DNA of 64,000 bases from Paguma larvata (GCA_030068075.1 CM057837.1:19623691-19687690); one strand, 5' to 3'; positions 44,815-55,850 are shown, counted from the first letter of the stretch. Program-made: numbers and translations. The notes: generated by a model not told the origin, from the sequence alone.

Positions 44815-45262
44815 TAGATGGATGCTGTTTCCCCAAAATTCATGATCTTCCCCAAACCTCAGAAGGTGATGTTATTTGGAAATAGGGTCATCCCAGATGT
44901 AATTTGTTGAGATGGGAGCATGTGGTTTAAGGTGGGGCCTTAATTGAACACGACTGGTATCCTAAATGAAGGAATGTAGAGACACGTGGGGGAGAGGGCC
45001 ATGTGACCATGGAGGCGGAGCTTGGGTGATGTGTCTGCAAACCAGGGACACCAAGGATGGCCAGCAACCACCAGAAGATGGAAGAGGCAGGAAGGATTCT
45101 TCCTTTGCAGCCTTCAGAGAGAAGGTGGCCCTGCCAACTCTTTGACTTTGGGTTTGTTACTTCCAGAACTTTGGGAGACTAAATGTCAGTTGTTAGAAGC
45201 CACCTGGTGTGTGGTGCTTTGTAACAGTGGCCCCAGCAGAGGAATACACAGGATCATACAGG
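44815..45262 (+). mobile_element. MaLR/MLT1-like LTR, sense
   Basis: Sense order: 'ccccaaaattcatgatc', 'ggaaatagggtcatccca', 'aaggtggggccttaattg', 'agagggccatgtgacca', 'gaagatggaagaggcagg', 'cttccagaactttgggag', 'aagccacctggtgtgtggtgctttgtaacagtgg'. It abuts the right end of the L1 ORF2 remnant. The 105-codon frame inside is not a gene. Confidence 0.65.
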
Positions 45263-45386
45263 ATGTTGAAGACAGGCAGACTACTCCACAAGAGCTGGGA
45301 CCTGCCAGCCTGTGGGGACCTTGGGAGGCAGGGAGTTAGGGGCATAAATACTCTGATCCTATTCCCTTCCCCCGCTCTGCTTTGAG

Positions 45387-45752
45387 CTGTCTAGTATGAC
45401 GGCCAATGCCACGTGCAGCTAATGTGCACTTGAAATGTGGTTAGTGCGGACCGAGACGCGCTGTGAGTATAACATACACACTGGGTTATGAGGACTTAGA
45501 ACAAAAAGATTGTAAAATATTTCGTTAGTATTTTTTTAAATATTGATTGCAAGTTGATATGGTAATGTGTTAGATACACTATATTAAATAAAATATATTC
45601 TTAAAATGAATGTCACCCATTTAGTTTTACTTTTTAAAAATTATTTATTATTGGTGATTTTTACTATTAAATATATGGCTGCTAGAAAAATTTAAATGAC
45701 ATGCGGCCCACGTTGGTGGCTTGACTTATTTCTGTTGAACTGCACTGCCGTA
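45387..45752 (+). mobile_element. hAT-type non-autonomous DNA transposon (copy 2)
   Basis: Aligns with the element at 28,571: CACGTGCAGCTAATGTGCAC TTGAAATGTGG against CACGTGTGGCTGTGAGCACT GGAAATGAGG, then CGCTGTGAGTATAACATA against TGCTGTAAGTATGAAATA. The right end is 'gttggtggcttgacttatttctgttgaactgc'. An AT-rich centre separates the inverted ends. Confidence 0.65.
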
Positions 45753-45849
45753 AAAGGCAGAGAGCAGGCTGTTCTGCTGAGATAGTCCATCATGTCAGCT
45801 TCCTGGGCCCAGGACAACGGGACTGGGGGCGGGAGGAAGGTGGATCCAG

Positions 45850-46200
45850 ACAGGCAGATACAAGATATTGGACACCAGTACCTACTGTGTGCCAGGAATG
45901 GTTTCAGAGGCTGAGAATAAAAGCAGCGAAAAATCCAGATAAGAGATGGTAGTGCCTGGGGGAGGGAGCAGTGGGGATGGGGAGACGACAGATTTCAGAA
46001 GCAGCTGGGAAGCAGAACCGATGGAACTTGGAAATTGTACTGGGAAAGACAGAGGAGTCAGGTTTGTAGATCGTGGATGTAAATAGCGATGCCATTTCCT
46101 GAGACTTAAATAGCTACAAGGAGCAAGTGCGGTGTGCCGGAGGAGAGGTGGTTTCTATTTTGGAAGTGATGAGTTTGTTTGTGAAACCTGGCGGAATCCA
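45850..46200 (-). repeat. L2 LINE fragment, antisense
   Basis: 'agtacctactgtgtgccaggaatgg', then GACAGAGGAGTCAGGTTTGT and 'gatgtaaatagcgatgccatttcctgagactt' fits the antisense L2 ('agagaggagtcaaggatgac', 'gtgccatttactgagat'). Confidence 0.5.
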
Positions 46201-46379
46201 CGGAGCCAGAGCTGAGGAAAAACTATGGGCTAGAGATTCTGGTTTGGAAAGTATCCGCAGATGTTACAAACCATTGCATCCTTCACAGTTTTGACGTTAG
46301 TGATTTGAGACGCAGACCCTGTGGCCACAAACTGCTCCGTTCCACCTTTCCAGTGGAAGAAACACTTTTAATCATTGCA

Positions 46380-46920
46380 AAATTTCACTGTCTAAAGACA
46401 TTCTGAGATTATTTATATAATGATAAAATACACATAACATATTTATGATTATATAACTGTCTATAATAATATCTCACAAATCTTAGTGATAGGCATCCGA
46501 GGGGTTTGTATTTGTACCGTTACACATGGTCCTAAATCTGGGCACTGGAAAATTATGGGCCAAAAATGCCATGGATGCTAATAGGCATCTCATTATATAG
46601 CAAACCAAATAGCTTGCAAGAAATTAAAGTGATAATGATGAACTCAAACTAATAAAGATTTCTAATTAAAATGGAATAATAACAGCAGCAAATACCAACC
46701 ACAACAACTCAAGGCAGTGTTGACAATGCATTAATGACAAAGCATTATCCCTGAAAATTCCAAGGGCTTATTTGCACAGGACGAAGGAGAGAAGCAATAC
46801 TGTTAGGCAAAATCCTCAGTAAATTCTAATACAGGACCGATTTTAGTTTAAGAATTCCAAATTTAGAAACACATTTCGTGGGTAACTCTTCGTCCTATAA
46901 AATAAAAGACTTTGGAACTG
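46380..46920. promoter_or_regulatory. AT-rich unique block with many TAAT cores
   Basis: There is no recognised repeat. Repeated TAAT/ATTA cores occur (ATTTCTAATTAAAATGGAAT, 'gcattaatgacaaagcattatcc'), with ATTTGCAC near 46,771. It lies inside the longest SINE-free stretch. Regulatory potential is inferred only from composition. Confidence 0.25.
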
Positions 46921-48109
46921 CGTGCCATTTGCCGGTGAGAAAGGAAAGTGATTCGTACCAAAACATTTGCACAGAAGTGTTTTCAACCTGCTCTACCCCC
47001 TTCCAAGGGGGATCTTGATGTTTTTGTTCGTGGGTTTTTGCTGTGTTCTGTGTGGTGAGTGGAGAAGGAGGGAGGAAAGCTAGATTGATTATATAAGAAA
47101 GTGGGAGAGAGATTTGTGGCGGAGAGATGGATGCCTAAAGCCAAGATGTCCTGGAGGGGTTTTTAGGAGGAAGATGGGGAGCAGGCTGCACAGGAAAAAC
47201 TAAAGAGGGGAAGTTTGGGAGGATGAAGCAGCCCTGAGGGGGGGGGGACTTGAAGGAATCGAATTCTCCAGTGCAGAGCTAGGCAATGCAGTTCCCTTAT
47301 TTGGATTGTGCTTGGGAGACTCCACTAACCAAGTTTCGGCTCTCGTTTTGTTTCTGTTGCGTGTTTACTGGGGTAACTGGAAGAGATTTCACAGCCTCTC
47401 AGAGATAGGGTGAGACATTCTCCTGTGGGCGGTGGTTGGATGTCTGTGAGTTGATGAGATTGCTCCGGGTGAGGACGTAGCCTAAGGGTCTTCCTGTCAG
47501 CACATCCTCCACCCACCCATCCTTGTCAGTGGCTCTGCAGAGCCTGCATCTTTGGGAAGAGCATTGTTCTCTCCATGGGCTTGATCGAAGTGCTTCGATA
47601 CATAGCTTCTAGTGTTCCGCACTGACTCAGAAAAGCAAAGCCCGTTTGGCATGAAATCTCTAAGGCTACCGCCTTGTTTTCAGGCTCTCAAGTTCTTCAA
47701 GCACCCAGCTTATTTCTGCCCCCTTTTGCTGTTGAGGAGTGAGAGCCAGAGCCTTTGTCTTAAAACCTACGTGAGAATCGGTGTGTGTACATGATGGTGG
47801 CAGAGCTGACTGAGCGGAGTGGGGCATGGACAGTACGTCTCAAACACTCTTAGAAATGGTTGAGAACCCTCTTCCCCGAAGAAGTTTTGTTAATTTGGGG
47901 TTGTCTATTGAGATTAACCAGATTAGAACTTAACTGGGACATTAGAAATTACTTATCAATTAAAGAAAAACATAGACCCATTGCATGCTAACATAAATAA
48001 GATCGAATACAACTGCATTTTCTCAGAAAAAGACAGAAGAAGGGCATTGTTTTACATTTTTGGAAATAACTTTAATGTCTGGCTGACTAGACATTCTCAT
48101 ATCTGCGTC
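46921..48109. other. Unique sequence
   Basis: Contains a poly-G run at about 47,238-47,247. No repeat, RNA gene or exon is recognised. Confidence 0.4.
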
Positions 48110-49100
48110 TTCATGAAACGTGTCGTGATAGGTTCGGCCGGCGCATGTGAGGAAAACGTGGCTCACACAGGTATGTAGCTGGAATAAAGATGACTCTTCT
48201 AATAGTCTTTATAAGAAATTGTGGCTGTTCTTCTATATCAAAACGTGAAAGTAGTTTCTGAAAAGCTAGTTGCAGTGTGGGATGTGGAATGATACCAAGG
48301 AACTGTTCATTCTCTGTTGTATTAAAATCCATTTTTCTATCTTGTGCTTTAAATGGATCTTTTACCCATGCATGATCTTGTACCATGGTGCACTGGTCAC
48401 TGGGAAAATGTTGGCTCACCTAGTTCGACCGCTCTTCTGAATGTTAGTATATTTCATTAGATACTATCAAGAATTACATTTATTAATATCAGCACCAATC
48501 ACATCAGAAGAGTGTTTAAATATACTGGAAGGTTCTCCGGCTCCTGGTGACCCATGCGGGTTTTCCAAAATGTAATTTTCACTCGAAAGCTTGAATATTA
48601 TTATTGGCAACAAATCGTATCGTTGTTTTCCTTGAAGGGACAGGTGCATTTCATTCACCCCAAAGAAAATGTCTGCTGGTTTCCCAAGTTCCCAAGTTCC
48701 TTAGAGGCTCTTTCAAGTAGAAACAGTGTTGTATGAAAAAATGGCTAGTTCAGCATGCAACTCAAGTATTCAAGAACTTTTATTCAAGACAACTATTATC
48801 TTCTGGGATGTGTCGTTCTCACATTTTCCCAAGGGAGATTTAATGATGTTCTTACAGGTAGAGACAAAGTAGAATTAATAATCTTTACTGTTTCAAGAAC
48901 ATTTTTGGGCGAACCTGGCTTCCTTTTTCTTTGAGTGCTGCTGGTGACCAACACAGTGCTGAGTGGTGGTGTTTGGTGCAACACTACCACTGGTTGCTGA
49001 GGCCCTGGTGGTTTTAGCGCCCTCGTTTGCACCATCCAGTGCAAGTGTCAACAGAGAGGAAGAGGTAAATGGCATCCTGGTAGGACTTTAAAAATTGTTT
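48110..49100 (-). pseudogene. Decayed hAT-transposase-like gene (SCAND3/ZBED5/GTF2IRD2-type), antisense
   Basis: Three minus-strand frames in succession resemble the C-terminal half of hAT-transposase-derived proteins. First, at 49,075-48,800, are LDGANEGAKTTRASATSG and APNTTTQHC (compare TDGA...APN..THC in the family) and then VLETVKIINSTLSLP (compare VVKIINFIKSRP). Second, at 48,690-48,620, is IFFGVNEMHLSLQGKQ (compare DIFxHLNELNLSLQGK). Third, at 48,419-48,110, are DHAWVKDPF, TLQLAFQKLL and ATYLCEPRF, the hATC dimerisation region. Frameshifts and stops separate them. The region holding the usual HTEVRWL motif is unrecognisable, and the N-terminus was not found. Whether it is a retrocopy of a host gene or a relict transposon is open. 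A Tigger remnant begins about 75 bp to the right. Confidence 0.78.
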
Positions 49101-49173
49101 TGCGCTCGCAGACTCTCTGAAAGAGCCTCAGCATGCCCAGGGATCGACAGACCCCACCGGGCGAGCCGCTGGT

Positions 49174-49703
49174 AGAGTCGGTCTTCATTATCCGTGGATT
49201 CAGATTTGTGAGTTTATCTACTTACTGAGATTTAACTCCTGGCCAATATTCACTGCATGTTTGTGGCCGTTTGTGGACAAGCACGTGCACCTCGTGGCTC
49301 TGATTCGAGAGGCTCACTGTGCACACTCCCAGCTGAGGTGGGACAAGGTGACCCTCTGCCTTCTTGTTTTGGGGCTTATACTGTAAACAGGGATTGTTTA
49401 TGCAATTTAGTTCTATTCTTTTAGTTTTGTGCTTTTTGTTGGTAATTTCACTGTTTAAAATGGCCCCCAAGCACAGTGCTCAAGTGCGGTCTAATGTCTG
49501 TGACCACACGAAAGCTGTGAGTTGCGTTTGGGAGAAAATATATACGTTATATAAGTTTTGTTCAGGCATGAATTTGGCTTTGGCCAGGAATTCAATGTTA
49601 GTGAGTTACAATATATATTCAGTGAGGTATCTCTAAACAGAAACACACATAAAGCAAGGTTATCTATGGATCAGTTGATGAAAACGTTGTGACCAGAGAG
49701 GCC
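49174..49703 (+). mobile_element. Tigger (TcMar) DNA transposon remnant with transposase N-terminus
   Basis: The left end AGAGTCGGTCTTCATTATCC resembles the Tigger terminal repeat. 'tacttactgagatttaactc', GCACACTCCCAGCTGAGGTG and CTGCCTTCTTGTTTTGGGGC follow in Tigger order. At 49,459 an ATG opens MAPKHSAQVRSNVCDHTKAV, then 'CVWEKIYTLYKFCSGMNLA', resembling the CENP-B-like DNA-binding start of a Tigger transposase. Element sequence ends near 'aacgttgtgaccagag'. Only this N-terminal part remains and its frame breaks at about 49,636. Confidence 0.78.
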
Positions 49704-50129
49704 AGTTACCTGTTTGTGATTTAAAATAAAATCAGTGGGCACCTTGTTGATGATCTCGATTCCTTGAAAGACTTTGGATCACCTTGAGCAAGTGGGGTTG
49801 TTTAGGAATTCTCTGACTTGGAAGTAATTTGTGAGAGATTTTAAAGACTTACTGAGGTCTGTTCATTTTAGAAAGAGGGACGAGAAGCAGTGAGGGAACG
49901 GAGGAAGGAATAGTGAAGAAGATGCATGATTGTTCAGCTCAGATTCTTCATATTTTTTGATTCCATCTTTAGAGGAAAGAGACCACAACTTATTATAACA
50001 CTTGTGACTTAAAGACATCCCTTGTCTCCTGCGATCTCATCATATTGCTTGAAGGACCTAAAACAATGCACGGAATTGCAGCACGCTTTAGCAACACTGG
50101 CCGTGGTGGGAACTACACTGTGGTGTAAG

Positions 50130-50290
50130 CCGTTATGCATACTGTCTTGTTTGCTTGGACTATAACCTCATGAGGTAGGACATAGTCTCCCCATTTCATA
50201 GATTGCAAACTGATGAGCAAACTGTAGAAGCTAAATGACTTGCCCTAGGTTACTCATGTAGCAAGTGACCAAGCAGGGGAACACACCCAG
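50130..50290 (-). repeat. MIR SINE, antisense
   Basis: CCTCATGAGGTAGGACATAG, 'cccatttcatagattgcaaactgatgagc', 'aaatgacttgccctaggttactc' and 'agcaagtgaccaagcagggga' follow the antisense consensus. Confidence 0.8.
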
Positions 50291-51639
50291 CTTCGTTGAC
50301 CCCCAAGGTTGTGTTCTTCCATTGGGCGGTGTTGGGCACAGTTTTCTAGCAGACCTGGAGAGGCCAGCAGGACTTACAGAGCCTATCGCCTTGCCTAAGG
50401 TGCCGGCACTCAGTATGACACACGGGAGCCAGACCTGGACCTGCTAGTCATTCCCGTTTCGACATGTTGGTTGCTTTACTTTCAATTTCACGTACTCTTC
50501 CTCGGGGCCTCCCATTTTCCAGTGCCATCACTGCTCAGAGTTGCCTTGATCTTGGGTGGGGCCAACCGGAGAAGTCTGCCACTGCGCAGTGCAGGAGAAA
50601 GCAGCCACCACCAGAGGGCACTGTGATCCTTAATGGTTGGTACCTGAAGGACAAATGGCCCCAGCCACTTTCCCAACAGAGAAAGGTTGTTTCTCTGAGA
50701 TTTACATTCTCTTTTGGCTCAGACGTTGCCTTATGAGGATAAATCACGGTGGTTGCTGCATGTTATAGAATCCTCATGCACTCCGCTAGTATATTGCAGT
50801 TGAAAGAATACGAGCCACGTTGACGCATTTTCCCCTTCCGCCTAACAATGATGGATGAGATGGCTGAGGCTGCTTTTTCCCAAAGCACAAATGTATTCAG
50901 TGGCTCTCTTTAGAATCCACCATTCAAACGATTCCAACACTAAAATATAATCAGTGGTGTCAGAGAAGGGTCAGCAGATTGCTTGGGATCTGAAGCAAAA
51001 TACAGGGCCATCCTGGCCTTTGTTGATTTTAATTAAATGCAGTGTTCAAGTGTCAGTTATAACCTCAATCAACTGGAAGGGGAGTTAGAGCTCAAGATGG
51101 AGAAAGCAAAGATTCCTTTATGTAATGTACCATTCTCTCTCATATCAAGCAGCCCATATTCTTCTGACCAAGACCATTAGAGACTCTGATGTTTAAAAAG
51201 AGAATGCTGTTTGAATGTTATGGAATGGAAGATGGGGGATGGGTAATAGGCCAGTTCAGGCACAGTTTGGTCCATTGGTTTTCACACTCTGTGCAGGGGC
51301 AGCATCTTTGAGAAAGGAAACCCTTGGCAGAGATAGGACATGAGATGACTGGCACTGTCCAGGGGCGTATGGCCGTCCATCCCAAGGACAGAGGCAGTGC
51401 TGTTGGATGACAGTCCACCAGTCCTGCTGTTTGACACATGGTGCTCTGGTCCGTCAGTGGGGAATCCTCACTGTGGGGATTCTGCCTGGGCTCCGCCACC
51501 TCCTTTCTTGTCAAAACCCTTGGGCTAATTCTTAGCAGGTTGTATAATAAATGCTCCCTCCCATGGCCACCCAGTTTCCAGGCAAGATACTGGACGGCTG
51601 CATGGGATGACCCTTTCTGTAGAGATCTGCATTTTAATA
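50291..51639. other. Unique sequence
   Basis: No repeat is recognised. Frames of 60-98 codons overlap on both strands without identifiable products. It contains the CTCF-like motif listed separately. Confidence 0.4.
50608..50623 (+). promoter_or_regulatory. CTCF-like binding motif
   Basis: CCACCAGAGGGCACTG matches the CTCF core (CCACCAGGGGGCGCTA type) with changes only at positions that are often variable. It lies in unique sequence. Occupancy is not implied. Confidence 0.45.
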
Positions 51640-52110
51640 GGGGATTGAGGAATTTTAAAAATTATAAAATTAGTTCCTTCTAATAAAAAAATGAAAATCT
51701 CCTTTAGTATCCCCTACCTATCAATTATATTCTCCAGGTATAATCACTATTCATAGTTCAGTGTGTATTCCTCCAGAACATTTTCTGTGCACATAAAACA
51801 TCTAGGATGCATTGGTACCTATTCTTTTAATTTTTTTTTTTTTGAACAAAGTTGTGTATAATGCTCTGTAGTGGTTTCCTCCGGATAACCAGGCGCGGGC
51901 GCCCCTCCAAGTGAGAGAAACAGCCACCTTGTTCATGTTAACTGCTGCATAGAGTTCAATAGCATGGGGGGGTATCATAATTTATAGACCAATTTTTCCG
52001 GGTGGACTTTTAGGAGGTCTCCAGTTCATTGCCGTTATAAACAAGACTATAATGAATACGTTTTTGCAAATACTCTTGACTGTGTGGGGCTGCCGTGCAT
52101 TGTTACTGTT
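51640..52110 (-). mobile_element. Ancient L1M 3'-end fragment, antisense
   Basis: 'ccaggtataatcactattcatagttcagtgtgtattcctccagaac', then 'aactgctgcatagagttcaatagcatgg', 'tttaggaggtctccagttc' and 'attgccgttataaacaagactataatgaata' match the antisense L1ME-type 3' UTR order. Confidence 0.65.
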
Positions 52111-52409
52111 ACTAGGCCTTACCAGAACAGTCCCAATTTATTTTCAGTAGAGGAATTTTGAAGAGGAGAAGTTTTAATGCCAAGAAAAATGACCGTGAAG
52201 TAGTGGGTCGGGCTTGCTGAGTGCTAGGCCAGGGGAGGCTGGTCCTGCTGGCAAAGGAGGCAAATGGTGGCCTTTTGGCCTGCTGGGGCAGGGGTGTCTG
52301 TTCAACCGCGATGATGGACTCCACTGCGTGCTCCCTTTGCTCGTGATAGAAAACATTACATGTCCACAGACCCGTCTTCCACCCCCTTGATTGCAAAAGA
52401 TCCATTAGG

Positions 52410-52512
52410 GAGTGCCTGGTTGACTCGGGAGAGCATGTGACTCTTGATCTTGGAGTTGTGAGTTCAAGCTCCAAGTTGGGTATGGAGCTTATTTAAAAAA
52501 AAGAAAAAAAGA
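52410..52512 (+). mobile_element. Short old carnivore SINE, sense
   Basis: Head AGTGCCTGGTTGACTCGGGA, then GCATGTGACTCTTGATCTTG and 'gagttcaagctccaagttgggtatgg', directly followed by the A-tail without the CT-rich body. It is an early form of the family. Duplication AAAAGATCCATTAGG / AAAAGATTGGTTAGG. Confidence 0.9.
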
Positions 52513-52527
52513 AAAAGATTGGTTAGG

Positions 52528-53584
52528 AACAAAAACAGCATCTAAAATCCCTCATCGCGTGTGTATAGAGCTCAGATTCTAGATAAGGAAGTGGTAGCGA
52601 GGTGGGGAGGCTTGTTCACCCCCGCTGATGTTAAAGAAGTCAGTTCATCCAGAGAAGGATATTATTTCTGTCTTCTTGCTTGATGCAGTCTCGCGTACAC
52701 ACGCACCACGCACATGCACCAGACATGTGACACTCACACGCTTGTTCTGTCGTTTCAAATCAACCACGCACTTTTCAGACCACGGTTTGCTCTAGTGAAT
52801 TTCCACAGAACATACATTCCACTTCTTTAAAATAGCAATCTGTTTCCTTTGTTCTTCCAGTAAGCAGTCAGCACCGAGCATCCTATCTTACACCTAATGA
52901 AAAGCCTAAATAATCTCACACTTGCAAGTTTTTGTAATTGTAAGACCTGCCGATGCCGCATTTCAATGAACTAAAATGGCTTTCCAAGATGGCACCTTCC
53001 AGTGGCATGAAACCCACAGGAAGAGTCGAATGCAGAGCAGTCAGGTTAAATTGTATCTGGCAAAGCTTAATTAATTGATGTGTCAATGAAGCCATTTAGA
53101 GGGTGCCTACTAAGGGCCACACAGGGTGAAGTGCTCAATATGCAGAGATGATGAAGACAGTCTGTGTTCTCAGAGCAGAAAAGTACTCCATTGGCACAAC
53201 ATGTTCCTGTAGCTGTGTGAGGTCCATCCAGCTCTCCCTGCCCATGGGTGTACTCACCTATACAGAGAGCGGCATTGAAGATGGCATTTATCTTTGCATC
53301 TACTGAGAACCTCTCCCAAGTGCAGAACATTGATGAGACCCCCACTGGCTGCTCCAGTGGAATCAGTGCCTCCCTGGACTGGGCCTTAAAGTTAACCAAG
53401 AGCATGAGAACCACCCAGGGAGGTCAATGTCAAGTGGACACTCAGTACATCATTGCTGACTGGTCACAGACTAGCAGTGATTAACCAGGAAGCCAAGTTG
53501 TGCGGACAGGTGAGCAGTTGCTGGCCTTTGGTGGGGCCTCCAGGCTTGGCTCCTCGTATGGTGTTCATCCAGATTTGACAAACA
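52528..53584. other. Unique sequence with an L2-like patch
   Basis: 53,085-53,180 ('gagggtgcctactaagggccacacagg...gcagagatgatgaagacagtc') is probably antisense L2 3' end. The 115-codon minus and 78-codon + frames at 53,067-53,484 are unrecognised. Confidence 0.4.
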
Positions 53585-53735
53585 GCAGGGTACTGGCATC
53601 TGAACCTCCCAGGAAAACTTGTTGAACATGAGGATTCCTAGGCCCCAACCACAAGGCTTCTGGTTTAGTGGGTCTGGGATGGTGTCTAGGAATCTGTGTC
53701 TTTAACATGTCAGGTCATTCTTATTACCGGTGGGC
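53585..53735 (-). mobile_element. MER5A-like hAT MITE, antisense
   Basis: 'tggcatctgaacctcccaggaaaacttgttga', 'gattcctaggccccaaccac', 'ttctggtttagtgggtctggg' and 'aggaatctgtgtctttaac' follow the antisense MER5A order. The ends are eroded. Confidence 0.7.
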
Positions 53736-54829
53736 TGGGGTTGGGGACGTCCCAGGTTACCAACTGGCCAAGGGGCTGCTTCTGATCTCCTGATGTGTTC
53801 TTTCCCCTTCCAAAGAATATAATAAAATTTGAATTAGTTACCAACCTTTAAAAATCAGGATTTTGTTTTCCTGAGTCTTAAAGTGGATGATGGGTGGAAA
53901 GTGAGTTAGGGAAACAGCCAAAGTGCTCCTAAGAACCCTTTGGTGCTCAGGACTAGAAGACCCGAGGCTCTGAGAGGAGCAGGGTGGGATATTGGGATTG
54001 ACCGAGAGCAGTTGGATCCACAGATAGCTGGGAAACTCATTCTATAAAGAAGCTGGGATGAGAGCATCCAGGTTGCAGACAGCAGGGTTGGGGCGCAGAG
54101 CTGGGCACAGGGGGTTATGTGAAAGCCTGTGTGTGGAGCCTTCTCCAGAATACTGCAACCAGGCTGTGTCCCCAGAGAGGACACTAGAGGATTCCACCTC
54201 AGGGAGGTAGGAAGAGCTCCAGAGAAAAGACCCTGATCCCCTGGGCTGAAGCCCGCGAGTCAACAATCACAACCCTCAGGTATATCCTTTGCACGCCTTC
54301 CTTGGAGATGAACAAACAGCAGAAAATGAGCAGAACTTGAGGAAGAAATCCTGCACCATGAAAGTGAGAGAAACAAGCAAACAAGCAGAAGAAAGAAATC
54401 CCAGGGAAACGTGATTGTAGGAATCAGCAAACAATTTCCAAATTTACTTATTATTCTCAGATCAGAGGACACACCACATCCAGAAACCAGGAGTAGGATG
54501 CTAATGGGAAAGGAACCCTCATGGAGATAGAAGAGCTCTTAGAAATGAAAATACGGTCGCCATCAATGAGCTCAGAGGAAGGGGCAATAAAGAATCCAGG
54601 AAATGCCTCCAAAAGTCGAATACTACTAAGAAAAGAGTAACGGAAAATATATAAGAGTGGCGGCAGGCGAGGGTGAGTTTAGGAGTCTATGACCTGACTC
54701 CTAGGAATTCCAGGAAAAAGAAGAGAGAAAATGGAGGGAGGGAATTACTGAAGATATAACTCAAGACACAGGTCTGAAGGACAGGAACCTCTCTACTGAA
54801 AAGCCAAAGCAGAATCAGGAATGGCGGTG
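53736..54829. other. Largely unique sequence, possibly partly old LINE
   Basis: No firm repeat call was made. 54,290-54,830 is purine-rich on the + strand (AAGTGAGAGAAACAAGCAAA) and may belong to the same old LINE as 55,080-55,850. Frames of 60-92 codons on the minus strand are unrecognised. Confidence 0.35.
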
Positions 54830-55045
54830 ATAGTATCAATAATCATAAAACCCAATATTCATTGATTGTGCACTATGTGCCAGGCGTTGTTCTGAGGGTT
54901 CTGGTGTATTATCTCATTAATCCGCACAACCACCTTGCAAGAAGGACGCTCATACAGAGACACGCTGTTAAGTGACATGCCCAGGATTGCATGGTTCCTG
55001 CCGGCATCTGGTGTTCTAACTGACGTCTGCCTGTGTCACCATAAC
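54830..55045 (-). repeat. MIR SINE, antisense
   Basis: ATTGTGCACTATGTGCCAGG, CGTTGTTCTGAGGGTTCTGG, 'attatctcattaatccgcacaaccaccttgcaag' and 'taagtgacatgcccaggattgcatgg' match in consensus order. Confidence 0.9.
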
Positions 55046-55079
55046 GTGTCTGGATACCATGCCTGAAGAGAAGACCCTA

Positions 55080-55850
55080 ATGTTTGGAGAAAGAGACAGA
55101 GAAGCAGGACACAACCGAAGGCATGTGAATTGGAGAATATCAAATTTTTCTAACACAGTCCTAGAAATGGGAAGATGATGGAGAGCGGCCTTCAATATTC
55201 TGAAGGAAAATGGTTTTCTTTCTTTTTTTTAATGTTAATTTTTATTTTTGGGAGAGAGACAGAAAACAAGCAGGAGAGGAGGGGCAGAGAGAATGAGACA
55301 CAGAAGTTTTTTGAAGCAGGCTCCAGGCTCTGAGCTATCAGCACAGAGCTTGACACAGGGCTCGAACCCACAAACTGTGAGATCATGACCTGAGCTGAAG
55401 TCAGATGCTTAACCGACTGAACCACCCAGGTGCCCCAGAAATGGTTTTCAAGGCAGAAATCTATACCAGCCGAATTCCCTATCAAGTGTGGGAGTAGAAG
55501 AGAGACATTTCAAGCATGCGAGGCCTCAAAACAATTTACCTCCCAAGCACCGTTTTTAGGAAACTACCAGAAATGTGCTCCGATAGAACAATAACCAGGA
55601 AGAACAGGGAACCCCAAAACAGGGAACCTAGCCTAGGAGGAGGCCTGGGTAGGGTAGACCGAGGCCACTGAAAAAGGCTGTGGCCGTGTGGGGAGAGGAT
55701 GGGTTATGTGAGCGCTAAAAACCCTCACCCTCTGTGAATGCAGGAAATAATGAAACTAGCAAAGAGCTGAACAAGCATGCTTTTCAGGAATATGGAAGAA
55801 CCTACCGGAAAAAATAAAGAGTGAAAAGCGGTGGTTATGAAATGGGAATG
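55080..55850 (+). mobile_element. Ancient L1/HAL1-type LINE fragment, sense
   Basis: 'ttcaatattctgaaggaaaatggttttc', and after the SINE 'aaggcagaaatctataccagccgaattccctatcaagtgtggg', GAGAGACATTTCAAGCATGC and 'tcaaaacaatttacctcccaagcacc' follow the 5'/ORF1-side text of old L1-like elements. Confidence 0.55.
55221..55436 (-). mobile_element. Feliform SINE
   Basis: Inserted in the LINE fragment with duplication GAAAATGGTTTTC / AGAAATGGTTTTC. The body has GAGCTATCAGCACAGAGCTT. Confidence 0.95.

Noticed and set aside
53248..53484. Possible small exon followed by a GTGAGC donor near 53,511
   Set aside because: The donor is weak, the frame starts inside L2-flanked sequence and no acceptor or partner exon was found.
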